This document shows positions 26,057 through 34,864 of a stretch of 64,000 bases of DNA, piece after piece. The translations under genes and the position numbers were made by a program. The first letter of the stretch is position 1. Each line of letters begins with the position of its first letter. The DNA comes from Arenibacter arenosicollis. GTDB taxonomy: Bacteria; Bacteroidota; Bacteroidia; Flavobacteriales; Flavobacteriaceae. A model generated the notes under the pieces. The model did no database searches and was not told the origin of the DNA. It was given only the letters and a program-made list of their open reading frames with translations. Where the stretch lies: contig NZ_JACLHY010000006.1 in the NCBI RefSeq assembly GCF_014397245.1, forward strand, positions 158,383 through 222,382. The letters are read 5' to 3'.

Positions 26057-27238
26057 ATGATAGAGGATTATTATAAGTACCAGGCACAGACTTCTGCGCA
26101 CCCCTTGGCCTTGGAAATTTCACATGCCAAAGGCAGTTATATTTACGATTCCAAAGGAAATGCGCATCTAGATTTTGTTGCAGGGGTTTCCGCTTGTAGC
26201 TTGGGGCACTGTCATCCAAGAGTGGTAAATGCCATTCAGGAACAACTGCAAAAATATATGCACGTCATGGTCTACGGGGAATATATTCAGGAACCGGCGG
26301 TAGCCTATACCAAGCTTTTGGCACAACAACTCCCCTCCCCTTTGGAGACCACCTATTTGGTTAATTCCGGGACAGAAGCCATTGAAGGAGCATTGAAATT
26401 GGCCAGAAGATTTACAGGTAGAAGCCAAATTCTTGCCGCCAAGAATGCTTACCACGGAAATACGATGGGAAGTTTGAGCATTATGGGCTATGAAGAGCGT
26501 AAAAGTGCTTTTAGACCACTTATTCCAGATGTCGGATCTATTCGTTTTAATTCCGAAGAGGATTTACTAAAAATAACGGAAAAAACTGCCGGTGTGGTCT
26601 TGGAAACCATACAAGGGGGAGCTGGTTTTATATTGCCGGAAAATGGATATTTAAAAAAGGTAAGGGAACGATGTACTGCAGTAGGTGCCATGTTAATTTT
26701 AGATGAGATCCAACCTGGATTTGGGCGCACGGGAAAATTGTTCGCTTTTGAACATTTTGATTGTGTTCCGGACATCCTTGTAATTGGCAAGGGCATGGGC
26801 GGTGGTATGCCGGTAGGAGCCTTTGTTGCCTCGCACAAAATGATGCATACATTAACAGAAAACCCAAAATTGGGTCATATTACCACCTTTGGCGGGAATC
26901 CTGTAATTGCAGCTGCCTGCTTGGCCACCTTGCAAGAGTTAACGGAAAGCACACTTATCCAAGAATCCCTGGAAAAAGAAAATCTGTTAAGGAAACTTTT
27001 ACAACATCGACTAATAAAGGAAATTCGAGGAAAGGGCCTAATGTTGGCCTTAATAATGGAAAATTCAGAAATAGCCAATGAAGTTGTACTTAAATGTGCT
27101 GCAAAAAACCTGATTTTATTCTGGCTGCTTTTTGAACCAAATGCGGTTCGCATATCTCCTCCGTTGACCATTGCCATTGAAGAAATTACACTTGGCTGTG
27201 AACTGATTTTGGAGGTATTGGACGGCCTTAAACAATAA
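26057..27238 (+). CDS. Class III aminotransferase (acetylornithine/ornithine type)
   Basis: 393-residue PLP enzyme of the class III family. Landmarks: GVSACSLGHCHPRVVNAI near residue 50, NSGTEAIEGALKLAR near 105, AYHGNTMGSLSIMG near 135, LDEIQPGFGRTGKLFAFEHF near 220 and the PLP-lysine segment VIGKGMGGGMPVGAF near 245. It shares class and size with acetylornithine aminotransferase, but no other arginine biosynthesis gene is nearby, so the substrate is open. It is probably cotranscribed with the OstA-like gene (11-nt gap), a common arrangement in the phylum. Confidence 0.88.
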   Translation: MIEDYYKYQAQTSAHPLALEISHAKGSYIYDSKGNAHLDFVAGVSACSLGHCHPRVVNAIQEQLQKYMHVMVYGEYIQEPAVAYTKLLAQQLPSPLETTYLVNSGTEAIEGALKLARRFTGRSQILAAKNAYHGNTMGSLSIMGYEERKSAFRPLIPDVGSIRFNSEEDLLKITEKTAGVVLETIQGGAGFILPENGYLKKVRERCTAVGAMLILDEIQPGFGRTGKLFAFEHFDCVPDILVIGKGMGGGMPVGAFVASHKMMHTLTENPKLGHITTFGGNPVIAAACLATLQELTESTLIQESLEKENLLRKLLQHRLIKEIRGKGLMLALIMENSEIANEVVLKCAAKNLILFWLLFEPNAVRISPPLTIAIEEITLGCELILEVLDGLKQ

Positions 27239-27333
27239 ATTGTTAACTAATTTGTTAATATTATAGACCAAATCTGTCGGAATAAAGGGTTTCAATAGAC
27301 TACTTTAGTTCCAATGAATAACTAGAAGTTCCT

Positions 27334-28734
27334 ATGGCGTTAGAACAAAACGAGAGACCAGGGCAACCAATTGCTAAGTTTGAATCCATGCTCAAGACAG
27401 ACGATGTCTACTTCTTTGATGCGGAAGATTTTCAAGATATTATTCACCACTATCTTAATAACGGTAAGATTGCCTTGGCAAAAAAGGCAATTAAAATAGG
27501 GCTACAACAACATCCTGGCAGTATTGAACTGAAGTTATTGTCTATAGAGGTCCTTGTTTTTGAAAATAATCTGGAGCTGGCTGAAAAAATGTTGGATGAA
27601 CTGCAGGTGATAGATAGCAACAACGAGGAAATATACATTCAACGGGCCAATATCTATTCTAAAAAGGACAATCACGAAGCAGCAGTCTCTCTTTTAAACC
27701 ATGCCTTAAATTTAACCGATGACAGTTTTGACATCCATTCACTACTTGGAATGGAGTATCTGTTCATGGATAATTTTGAAGACGCCAAACAAAATTTCAT
27801 GATGTGTGTTTCCTTTGATGAGGAAGATTATTCATCACTTTACAATGTAATCTATTGTTTTGAATTTCTTGAGGATTATGACGGAGCCATTGTTTACCTA
27901 AACGACTATCTGGAACGAAACCCATATAGCGAAGTTGCATGGCACCAATTGGGTAAAATGTATTTTACCAAAAAGATGCACAAGGAAGCCTTGACTGCTT
28001 TTGACTTTGCCATAATTTCCGATGACACCTTTATTGGTGCTTACTTCGAAAAAGGAAAAGTATTGGAAAAAATGGGTAGATACAATGAGGCCATTGAGAA
28101 TTATGAGACCACCATTACCATTGAAGACCCAACTTCCCATGCCTATTTAAGGATAGGCAGATGCCATGAAAAATTAAATAATGATGAGTTGGCCAAATCC
28201 TATTATTACAGGACAGTTCATGAGGACCCATTATTGGATAAAGGATGGTTATCCATTACGGATTACTACATAAGACAAGAGAATTACGAAAAAGCATTGT
28301 ACTACATCAATAAGGCCATAAATATTGATGGAGAAAATACCAAATATTGGAAAAAATGCGCCAAGATACATGCTGCCTTAAAAAACAATGATGAGGCATA
28401 CTATGCTTACCAACAGGCCGTGGACTTGGGGAACTACGAATTTGACACTTGGTTTCATTGGGCCGATGTAGCTGTACAAAACCTAGATGTTCACGCAGCA
28501 ATAGAAATATTGCTCCAAGGCCATGAATTTTATCCTCAGCGATGCGAAATGCAGTATAAAATGGCTGGATTCTATTTGCTTATAAGCGATTTCCCCAGGG
28601 CTCAATATAGATTGTTAAACGCCCTAAAAATAGATATAGACCAACTTCATTTGTTTGAGGACGAATTCCCTCAATTCTTCAACACCGAATGGGCCCAAAA
28701 CTTAATTGAAGATGCTAAAAATGCTTCCAGATAA
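27334..28734 (+). CDS. Tetratricopeptide-repeat protein
   Basis: 466 residues, cytoplasmic by appearance (no signal or membrane segment). Repeated 34-residue TPR helix pairs run through most of the chain: KIALAKKAIKIGLQQHPGS, EAAVSLLNHALNLTDDSFD, KEALTAFDFAIISDDTFIG, GRYNEAIENYETTITIEDPT, ENYEKALYYINKAINIDGEN and NNDEAYYAYQQAVDLGNYE. About ten repeats can be counted. TPR arrays mediate protein-protein contacts; the partner is unknown. The gene stands alone between the aminotransferase and the two DUF368 genes; only a weak promoter-like TACTTTAG is seen upstream. Confidence 0.85.
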   Translation: MALEQNERPGQPIAKFESMLKTDDVYFFDAEDFQDIIHHYLNNGKIALAKKAIKIGLQQHPGSIELKLLSIEVLVFENNLELAEKMLDELQVIDSNNEEIYIQRANIYSKKDNHEAAVSLLNHALNLTDDSFDIHSLLGMEYLFMDNFEDAKQNFMMCVSFDEEDYSSLYNVIYCFEFLEDYDGAIVYLNDYLERNPYSEVAWHQLGKMYFTKKMHKEALTAFDFAIISDDTFIGAYFEKGKVLEKMGRYNEAIENYETTITIEDPTSHAYLRIGRCHEKLNNDELAKSYYYRTVHEDPLLDKGWLSITDYYIRQENYEKALYYINKAINIDGENTKYWKKCAKIHAALKNNDEAYYAYQQAVDLGNYEFDTWFHWADVAVQNLDVHAAIEILLQGHEFYPQRCEMQYKMAGFYLLISDFPRAQYRLLNALKIDIDQLHLFEDEFPQFFNTEWAQNLIEDAKNASR

Positions 28735-28740
28735 ATAAAC

Positions 28741-28748
28741 TATTTTTG
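28741..28748 (+). promoter_or_regulatory. Promoter -7 element before the first DUF368 gene
   Basis: TATTTTTG, 14 nt before the ATG at 28763; it would drive the DUF368-DUF368-aroE operon. Confidence 0.55.
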
Positions 28749-28762
28749 TTTTTTTATCATTT

Positions 28763-29680
28763 ATGGAAAATCGCAGTCTATTAAATTACGTTATCATTTT
28801 ATTAAAGGGAATGGCCATGGGTGCTGCAGATGTGGTTCCGGGGGTTTCTGGAGGCACAATTGCTTTTATTTCTGGAATTTACGAAGAACTCATCACCAGC
28901 ATTAACAATGTAAACCTATCCCTTTTAAAGACTTTGAGAACCGAAGGAATCAAGGCCTTCTGGACCAAACTCAATGGCAACTTTCTTCTTGCCCTTATGT
29001 TAGGTATAGGCATTAGTGTCCTATCTCTGGCCAAGCTTATTAGTTGGTTATTGGAGAACCAACCCATCCCATTATGGTCCTTTTTCTTTGGGCTGGTTGT
29101 GGCAAGTATATTGCTCGTGGGCAAGGAAATTAAAAAATGGAATTTGGCTGCCATACTAATATTGATCGTAGGCGCCGCCATTGCTTTTTACATTACCCAG
29201 TTGCCGCCTTCCGAAAATTCGGCCTCCCTGCCGTACTTATTCTTTTCCGGGGCGCTGGCCATATGTGCCATGATTTTACCCGGTATCTCAGGGGCCTTTA
29301 TCCTAGTGCTATTAGGTTCCTACAAAACAGTTTTGGATGCTGTGCATGAACGCGATCTACAAATTATAACCACGGTTGGCTTGGGAGCAATTTTTGGGCT
29401 TCTAAGCTTTGCAAAACTTCTCAAATGGATGTTTACGCATTACAAAAATCTAACATTGGCGTTACTTACAGGATTTATATTGGGTTCCTTGAACAAAATT
29501 TGGCCTTGGAAGGAAGTTTTGGAGACCAAAATGTTCGGAGAAAAAATAATTACTATTAAGGAGCAGAACGTATCCCCTTTTTCTTTTGAGGGCGACTCCC
29601 AATTAATAAGTGCAGTTATTTTAGCTTTACTAGGTTTTTCCCTTATTTTTATACTGGAAAAATTGGCTGCAAAAAAATAA
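28763..29680 (+). CDS. DUF368 membrane protein (PopT-type undecaprenyl-phosphate translocase), copy 1
   Basis: 305 residues with about eight membrane segments and no signal peptide. The two conserved DUF368 motifs are intact: GAADVVPGVSGGTIAFISG near residue 20 and MILPGISGAFILVLLG near 172, an internal inverted duplication. DUF368 proteins were reported as PopT, translocases that return undecaprenyl phosphate to the cytoplasmic face for peptidoglycan and glycan synthesis. A second DUF368 gene begins 14 nt downstream and aroE overlaps that gene, so the three form an operon. Confidence 0.88.
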   Translation: MENRSLLNYVIILLKGMAMGAADVVPGVSGGTIAFISGIYEELITSINNVNLSLLKTLRTEGIKAFWTKLNGNFLLALMLGIGISVLSLAKLISWLLENQPIPLWSFFFGLVVASILLVGKEIKKWNLAAILILIVGAAIAFYITQLPPSENSASLPYLFFSGALAICAMILPGISGAFILVLLGSYKTVLDAVHERDLQIITTVGLGAIFGLLSFAKLLKWMFTHYKNLTLALLTGFILGSLNKIWPWKEVLETKMFGEKIITIKEQNVSPFSFEGDSQLISAVILALLGFSLIFILEKLAAKK

Positions 29681-29694
29681 ACGTCCTACCCCGA

Positions 29695-30708
29695 ATGAAA
29701 AACTCCAGAACCTTAACGGATAAATTTTTCCTTGTTATCAAAGGATTGTTTATGGGTGCTGCCAACAAAGTTCCCGGGGTATCCGGGGGAATTGTGGCTT
29801 TTGTAGGTGGATTTTATGAGGAGTTCATATATTCCCTACAAAAGGTAAACGGAAAAGCCTTTAAACTCTTGATCAGTGGAAGGCTAAAAAGTTTCTATCA
29901 GTACACCAACGGCCAGTTTTTAACGCTACTAATATTTGGTATGTTGGTAAGTTATTTCAGTGTCTCCAAAATTTTGGATTATTTTTTGGAACGCAATGAA
30001 CTCTATGTGTGGTCCGCCTTTTTTGGAATGATATTGGGCTCTATTTACTTTATAGGAAAGGATTTTGGCTACTGGGGAAAAAGGACTATATCTGCGGGTC
30101 TTATTGGGCTGGCCATAGGTATTTCTATAAGTTTCCTGAGTCCGGCTACACAGAACGACAACTTGATCTTTATATTCTTTTGTGGTATAATCAGCGTTTC
30201 AGGAATGACCTTACCCGGCCTTTCCGGGTCGTTTATCCTGATCCTTCTGGGTAATTATGTACTTCTCCTGGTAGATTCGGTAAATGCACTTTATGACTCC
30301 TTTTCAGAAATTTTTATCGGCGACTATAGTTTTATCGATAATCCAACAAGGCTCAACACCTTAAAAATACTTGCCGTATTTACCGCTGGATCAGCTACTG
30401 GATTGGTGACGCTTTCACATTTACTGAGTTATGTACTAAAACATTACCGACATATTACTACAGCAGTAATAATCGGTTTCATCACAGGCTCACTTGGGGT
30501 AGTTTGGCCTTGGAAGCGAACTCTGTTTAAAACGGATATTGCGGGTAATTTACTTTTGGACACGAATCAAAATCCTATTATAAAAAATTACGAAAGGTTT
30601 CTACCAAATTTGGCCTCTTCGGAGACTTGGTGGGCTATTTTTTTTATATTTTTTGGGGTATTAATTTTATTGGGTTTAGACTGGTATGGAAAAAATAGAA
30701 AAAGATAA
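29695..30708 (+). CDS. DUF368 membrane protein (PopT-type), copy 2
   Basis: 337 residues, again with about eight membrane segments. Both motifs are present with differences from copy 1: GAANKVPGVSGGIVAFVGG near residue 22 (AAD becomes AAN) and MTLPGLSGSFILILLG near 175. It is about 30 residues longer, with a longer loop in the second half (GDYSFIDNPTRLNTLK). Its last 23 nt overlap the start of aroE, indicating translational coupling. The role is inferred from the same family as copy 1; the two could differ in substrate or conditions of use. Confidence 0.87.
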   Translation: MKNSRTLTDKFFLVIKGLFMGAANKVPGVSGGIVAFVGGFYEEFIYSLQKVNGKAFKLLISGRLKSFYQYTNGQFLTLLIFGMLVSYFSVSKILDYFLERNELYVWSAFFGMILGSIYFIGKDFGYWGKRTISAGLIGLAIGISISFLSPATQNDNLIFIFFCGIISVSGMTLPGLSGSFILILLGNYVLLLVDSVNALYDSFSEIFIGDYSFIDNPTRLNTLKILAVFTAGSATGLVTLSHLLSYVLKHYRHITTAVIIGFITGSLGVVWPWKRTLFKTDIAGNLLLDTNQNPIIKNYERFLPNLASSETWWAIFFIFFGVLILLGLDWYGKNRKR

Positions 30709-31438
30709 AAATAGATTTGGCCTAATAGGAAAAGATATCTCCTATTCGTTCTCAAGGGGTTATTTTACCAAAAAATTTTCGGATCTGGGACTTGAACAAC
30801 ATTCTTATGAGAATTTTGATCTTGAGCAAATTGACCTGTTCAAAAACCTGATGGAACAAAATAGCGATATCAAAGGTTTTAACGTTACCATTCCCTACAA
30901 GGAGCAGATCATGCCCTTTTTATCAAAAATAGACGAAGAGGCACAGGCTATTGGCGCCGTGAACACCATTAGAATAGTGGAGAATGAAACAATAGGATAC
31001 AACACGGATGTATATGGCTTTCAAAAATCCATTGAGCCTTATATTAGGACTCACCATAAAAAAGCGCTTATACTTGGAACTGGCGGCGCTTCCAAAGCTG
31101 TAGCCTTTGTTCTTAATAAATTAGGGATAACCTATAAATTTGTCTCTAGAAATCCTAAAAAAGGCCAACTTAACTACATAGACCTAAGCAAAGAGGTATT
31201 ATCGGAGTATACGGTTATTGTTAATTGCACTCCCTTGGGCACTTACCCAAACATAAACGACAAACCAGACATTCCATACCACTTTATCACCAACCAACAT
31301 TTGCTATTCGACCTTATTTACAATCCTGAAAAAACGGCCTTTTTATTGGCTGGAGAGCAGGAAGGGGGCAAAATTAGCAACGGTACCAACATGCTACAAT
31401 TTCAGGCCGAAAAATCTTGGGAAATCTGGAATTCATAG
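30686..31438 (+). CDS. aroE: Shikimate dehydrogenase
   Basis: 250 residues; NADPH-dependent reduction of 3-dehydroshikimate to shikimate in aromatic amino acid synthesis. Shikimate-binding and catalytic residues are visible: SYSFSRGYFTKKF near residue 20, FNVTIPYKEQI with the catalytic lysine near 70, GAVNTI near 92 and NTDVYGF near 105. The nucleotide site is ALILGTGGASKAVAFVL near 128; FDLIYNPEKTAFL near 213 and GTNMLQFQAEKSW close the chain. It starts inside the upstream DUF368 gene. It is slightly short for AroE (usually 260-290) but all motifs are present. Confidence 0.93.
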   Translation: MEKIEKDKNRFGLIGKDISYSFSRGYFTKKFSDLGLEQHSYENFDLEQIDLFKNLMEQNSDIKGFNVTIPYKEQIMPFLSKIDEEAQAIGAVNTIRIVENETIGYNTDVYGFQKSIEPYIRTHHKKALILGTGGASKAVAFVLNKLGITYKFVSRNPKKGQLNYIDLSKEVLSEYTVIVNCTPLGTYPNINDKPDIPYHFITNQHLLFDLIYNPEKTAFLLAGEQEGGKISNGTNMLQFQAEKSWEIWNS

Positions 31439-31518
31439 GTTAAAAGAACTTCAGGTTTGTGAAAACCACAAAAATATAGGTTTGCCTCAATTATAAAATC
31501 CTTAAAAAGAAGTTTCAT

Positions 31519-31526
31519 TACCTTTG
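31519..31526 (+). promoter_or_regulatory. Promoter -7 element before the DUF349 gene
   Basis: TACCTTTG (TAnnTTTG) leaves a 5' leader of roughly 58 nt before the ATG at 31591, longer than most genes in this window. Confidence 0.45.
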
Positions 31527-31590
31527 ATATTAAAACGGATGTAATTATATTTCCGTACATTACATATAGAAAGCTATAAACATTCATCAA

Positions 31591-33831
31591 ATGTTAGAAG
31601 ATAAAGAAGACAAACTACAGAATAATGTAGGTACAGAGGAAACTTCGGAAAATACTGAATCGACAAATATTTCGGACACCGAAGCCGAAACAAATTCCTC
31701 CCTCAAGCCTGAGGACAAGGAAACCGATTCTGGAATTAATACGGCCGAGGCAAGTGTAAAGGAAAGTGAGTCTGAGGAGGCTGAAGCCAAGGAAGAAAAG
31801 GAGTTGGTTGCAGAAAAGCCTGAAAAACCTTCTGCTAAAGAAACACCGGAGGAAATAGTATCCGACAAAAAAAATGAGGCTTCCAACGAAAAGGCGGTAG
31901 AGTCAACAACCGACCAAAAGTCCGAGAAAGAAATTGTAGAAAAGGAGGAAACTGCAGAAAAGGAAGAAGATGTTTTGGAGGAAATAGATGAATCGAATGC
32001 AGAAGATGCGGAAGATTCGGACAACCACCAGAGACATCATATTCCTATGCCCGATTACCATGCCATGTCCATGGAGAATCTCGTAGGAGAACTTCAGCGA
32101 TTGGTAAGGAATGAAAAAGTACAGGCTATAAAAAAGCATGTGGATGGAATTAAATATGAATTCGATCTAAAGTTTCAAGAGTTTATTGATGAAAAGAAGG
32201 AGGACTTCGTCAACAGTGGTGGCAACGAAATAGATTTCCGGTACAATTCTGTTACCAAAAGACAGTTTAACGAGGTTTACTCCGATTACCGGGAAAAAAG
32301 AAATAGCTATTACAAAAGTCTTGAACAGGGCCTTAAATCCAATCTTACACAAAGATTGGAAATTATCAATGAACTTAAGGCGTTGGTGAACGTTGAAGAG
32401 GACATCAACACCACTTATAAGAACTTTAAAGATCTTCAGGAACGGTGGAAAAATGCCGGCCCAATTCCGCGCACAAATTACAACGATGTATGGCGCACTT
32501 ACCACCATCATATTGAAATATTTTATGACTTTCTCCATTTAAACAGGGAGCTAAGGGATCTAGATTTTAAGCACAACTACGAGGAAAAGTTAAAAATCGT
32601 AGTACGGGCAGAAGAGTTGGTCCAAATAGAGGATTTAAACAAGGCATTTCAGGAACTGCAGACCCTTCACAAAATATGGAAAGAAGATATTGGCCCTGTA
32701 GGCAAGGAACATAGGGAAGAAATTTGGGACCGTTTTAGCAACGCCACCAAATTACTTCACCAAAGACGTCAAGAATATTTTAAAGACTTAGAAAAGGTTT
32801 ACGAACAAAACCTAGAGCGGAAAAACGAAATTATCCAATCCATAAGTTCAATAGCCACCCATATTGCATCGAGCCACAAAGAGCTACAGCAACAAATAAG
32901 GGAAGTAGAAAAACTGCGCGATTCCTTCTTCAAAGCTGGGAAAGTACCACAGAAAGTAAATGAGAAAACTTGGGCAAGTTTTAAGGATGCTGTCCGTGAA
33001 TTTAATAGAAACAAGAACAATTATTACAAAAATCTCAAGAAGGACCAACAAGTAAACCTGGATAAGAAAAGGGCTTTGTTAGAACTTGCGGTTTCCTTAA
33101 AGGATAGTGAAGACTGGGACACAACTACCCAAGAGCTAAAAAGAATTCAGAACGAATGGAAAAAGATAGGACATGTTCCCAGAAAATACTCCGACAAGAT
33201 ATGGAAGGAGTTCAAAACGGCATGTAACCACTATTTTGACCGTTTCCATGCCCTAAAAAATGAAGCGCATAAAGAGGAGGCCGAGAATTTTGAACGGAAA
33301 AATGCCTGCTTGGAAAATTTAAAGACTTTTGAACTCAGCGGAGACAAGGATAAAGATTTGACTACCATTAAAGAATTCATTTCCGAATGGAAAGAGGCAG
33401 GTAGGGTACCTTTTAACAAAAAGAGTATAAATGCCAAATTCAATAAAATTCTTGATGCATTGTTCAAAAAATTAAATGTCAATAGACAGGAGGCCGAATT
33501 GTTGAAATACGGGAATAAGATTCAACAGTTAGCCAATAATGACAATGACTATGCCATCTCCAACGAGCGCACTTTTATTAGAAGAAAAATTGACGAAAGT
33601 AAAAGTGAAATTAGGCAATTGGAAAACAATCTTCAATTCTTTTCCAATGCCTCAGAGGATAATCCTTTGGTAAAAGAAGTAATTAAAAACATAAATAATC
33701 ACAAAGATTCATTGGCCACATGGAAAGCCAAACTTAAAAAGTTGAACATTCTGGAAAACAATTTAATGAAAGAGATGGAGGAGACGGAGGAGACGGATAA
33801 TGAAGAGGACTCAGCCACTGACGAAGAATAG
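31591..33831 (+). CDS. DUF349-repeat protein with acidic N-terminus
   Basis: 746 residues. Residues 1 to about 145 are a disordered, glutamate-rich tail with almost no hydrophobic core. About five DUF349 repeats follow, each a long helix pair ending in a W-x3-G-x-(V/I)-P motif: ERWKNAGPIPRTNYNDVW, IWKEDIGPVGKEHREEIW, SFFKAGKVPQKVNEKTW, EWKKIGHVPRKYSDKIW and EWKEAGRVPFNKKSINAKF. The C-terminus is coiled coil plus a short acidic tail. Cytoplasmic; DUF349 is linked to stress survival and possibly nucleic-acid binding, but no function is settled. The glutamate-rich DNA gives a long serine-rich antisense frame that is not a gene. Confidence 0.85.
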   Translation: MLEDKEDKLQNNVGTEETSENTESTNISDTEAETNSSLKPEDKETDSGINTAEASVKESESEEAEAKEEKELVAEKPEKPSAKETPEEIVSDKKNEASNEKAVESTTDQKSEKEIVEKEETAEKEEDVLEEIDESNAEDAEDSDNHQRHHIPMPDYHAMSMENLVGELQRLVRNEKVQAIKKHVDGIKYEFDLKFQEFIDEKKEDFVNSGGNEIDFRYNSVTKRQFNEVYSDYREKRNSYYKSLEQGLKSNLTQRLEIINELKALVNVEEDINTTYKNFKDLQERWKNAGPIPRTNYNDVWRTYHHHIEIFYDFLHLNRELRDLDFKHNYEEKLKIVVRAEELVQIEDLNKAFQELQTLHKIWKEDIGPVGKEHREEIWDRFSNATKLLHQRRQEYFKDLEKVYEQNLERKNEIIQSISSIATHIASSHKELQQQIREVEKLRDSFFKAGKVPQKVNEKTWASFKDAVREFNRNKNNYYKNLKKDQQVNLDKKRALLELAVSLKDSEDWDTTTQELKRIQNEWKKIGHVPRKYSDKIWKEFKTACNHYFDRFHALKNEAHKEEAENFERKNACLENLKTFELSGDKDKDLTTIKEFISEWKEAGRVPFNKKSINAKFNKILDALFKKLNVNRQEAELLKYGNKIQQLANNDNDYAISNERTFIRRKIDESKSEIRQLENNLQFFSNASEDNPLVKEVIKNINNHKDSLATWKAKLKKLNILENNLMKEMEETEETDNEEDSATDEE

Positions 33832-33863
33832 ATACCTCCCAAAATAAATAAAAATTTAAGCGT

Positions 33864-34742
33864 ATTAGAAACATTAAGGTTAGTTTTACTATTGCTATGT
33901 GGTTTGTTATTCAACTAACAAGCTGTGGTACGCCGAGAATAATTGTTAAAGAAACAGGAAACGTTCTAGCCAAATCTATATCACAACCTCATTCCTTATT
34001 TGTTATTACCAAGGAAAATCCTAAGCTTAACGACTCCCTTTTAATCGGGACCATAGCCACCAAACACAATGCTTTTACAGGAGATTGCAATCTTCGACAA
34101 GTGAAACAGGCCGCAAAAAAAGAGGCTAAAGAAATTGGTGGCAATTTAATATTCATAACAAAACATAGACTCCCTAATGCTCTATTAAATCCCTGTCACA
34201 GGATAAGGGGAAATATATATTCTGTTCCCAACCCAGAAACCTATGAAAAGGAAATCCTATGGAATCCAAATAGGAAACTAAAGGTGACCGACTTTAAGGG
34301 AGCTTCGGAAGACAAGTCATTTCAGGCAGCCACAAATGCCTATTTCGGCTATGCTACAAGTATAAAAAGCAAGGAAAACTTAGTCATTGTAGAGGTGGAC
34401 ACTTATTTCGATTGTGAAACCTCCTACTTCAAAAATAATAAGAACAAATCCTTGGTACTTAGTCACGAACAAACACATTTTGACATTACCGAACTCTACG
34501 CAAGGAAATTTATCCAGAGATTACAGCTAGAGATTAAAAATTATAAGGACCTTATAAAGAAAGTGGAACGCATAGGAGATGAAGTCAATCAGGAACTACA
34601 GTTAAAACAGCAAGCCTATGACACGGATGTCTATAGTGATTTTTCACAGCAATCCTATTGGGACGAATGGACCGAAACTGGATTGAGAGCACTGGCCATA
34701 TACAAAAACAAGACCATTAGCCGACCTTATAAAGAAGATTAG
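33864..34742 (+). CDS. Lipoprotein with HExxH-like motif (DUF922-like), possible ATT start
   Basis: The frame has its first ATG at 33897, which would leave only nine residues (MWFVIQLTS) before the lipobox Cys, too short for a signal peptide. Reading back in frame to the stop at 33849 gives an ATT at 33864 and the sequence (M)RNIKVSFTIAMWFVIQLTSC, a good lipoprotein signal with basic start and hydrophobic core. That predicts a 292-residue product. The mature protein has SHEQTHFDITELYARKF near residue 210, an HExxH zinc-type motif as in DUF922 proteins, and a helical C-terminus. Function unknown; possibly a periplasmic metalloprotease. The start is my inference. Confidence 0.65.
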   Translation: MRNIKVSFTIAMWFVIQLTSCGTPRIIVKETGNVLAKSISQPHSLFVITKENPKLNDSLLIGTIATKHNAFTGDCNLRQVKQAAKKEAKEIGGNLIFITKHRLPNALLNPCHRIRGNIYSVPNPETYEKEILWNPNRKLKVTDFKGASEDKSFQAATNAYFGYATSIKSKENLVIVEVDTYFDCETSYFKNNKNKSLVLSHEQTHFDITELYARKFIQRLQLEIKNYKDLIKKVERIGDEVNQELQLKQQAYDTDVYSDFSQQSYWDEWTETGLRALAIYKNKTISRPYKED

Positions 34743-34806
34743 GGAACGAAAGCCAAATCTATCAAATTACCCAATTTCACTATTTAAATCCCGATTAGTA
34801 CAACAT

Positions 34807-34849
34807 AAAAAAAGCCTTCCCAAAAATAATTTTTTGGGAAGGCTTTTTT
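34807..34849 (+). terminator. Bidirectional terminator between the lipoprotein gene and rny
   Basis: A long near-perfect stem (AAAAAAGCCTTCCC with GGGAAGGCTTTTTT, extended by A/T pairs) has U tracts on both strands and serves the convergent genes ending at 34742 and 34865. Confidence 0.88.
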
Positions 34850-34864
34850 AAATCAGTAAATATA

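Noticed and set aside
31587..32024. Serine-rich 145-codon frame on the minus strand
   Set aside because: Antisense of the glutamate-rich N-terminus of the DUF349 protein; GAA/GAG codons read as TTC/CTC/serine codons on the other strand.
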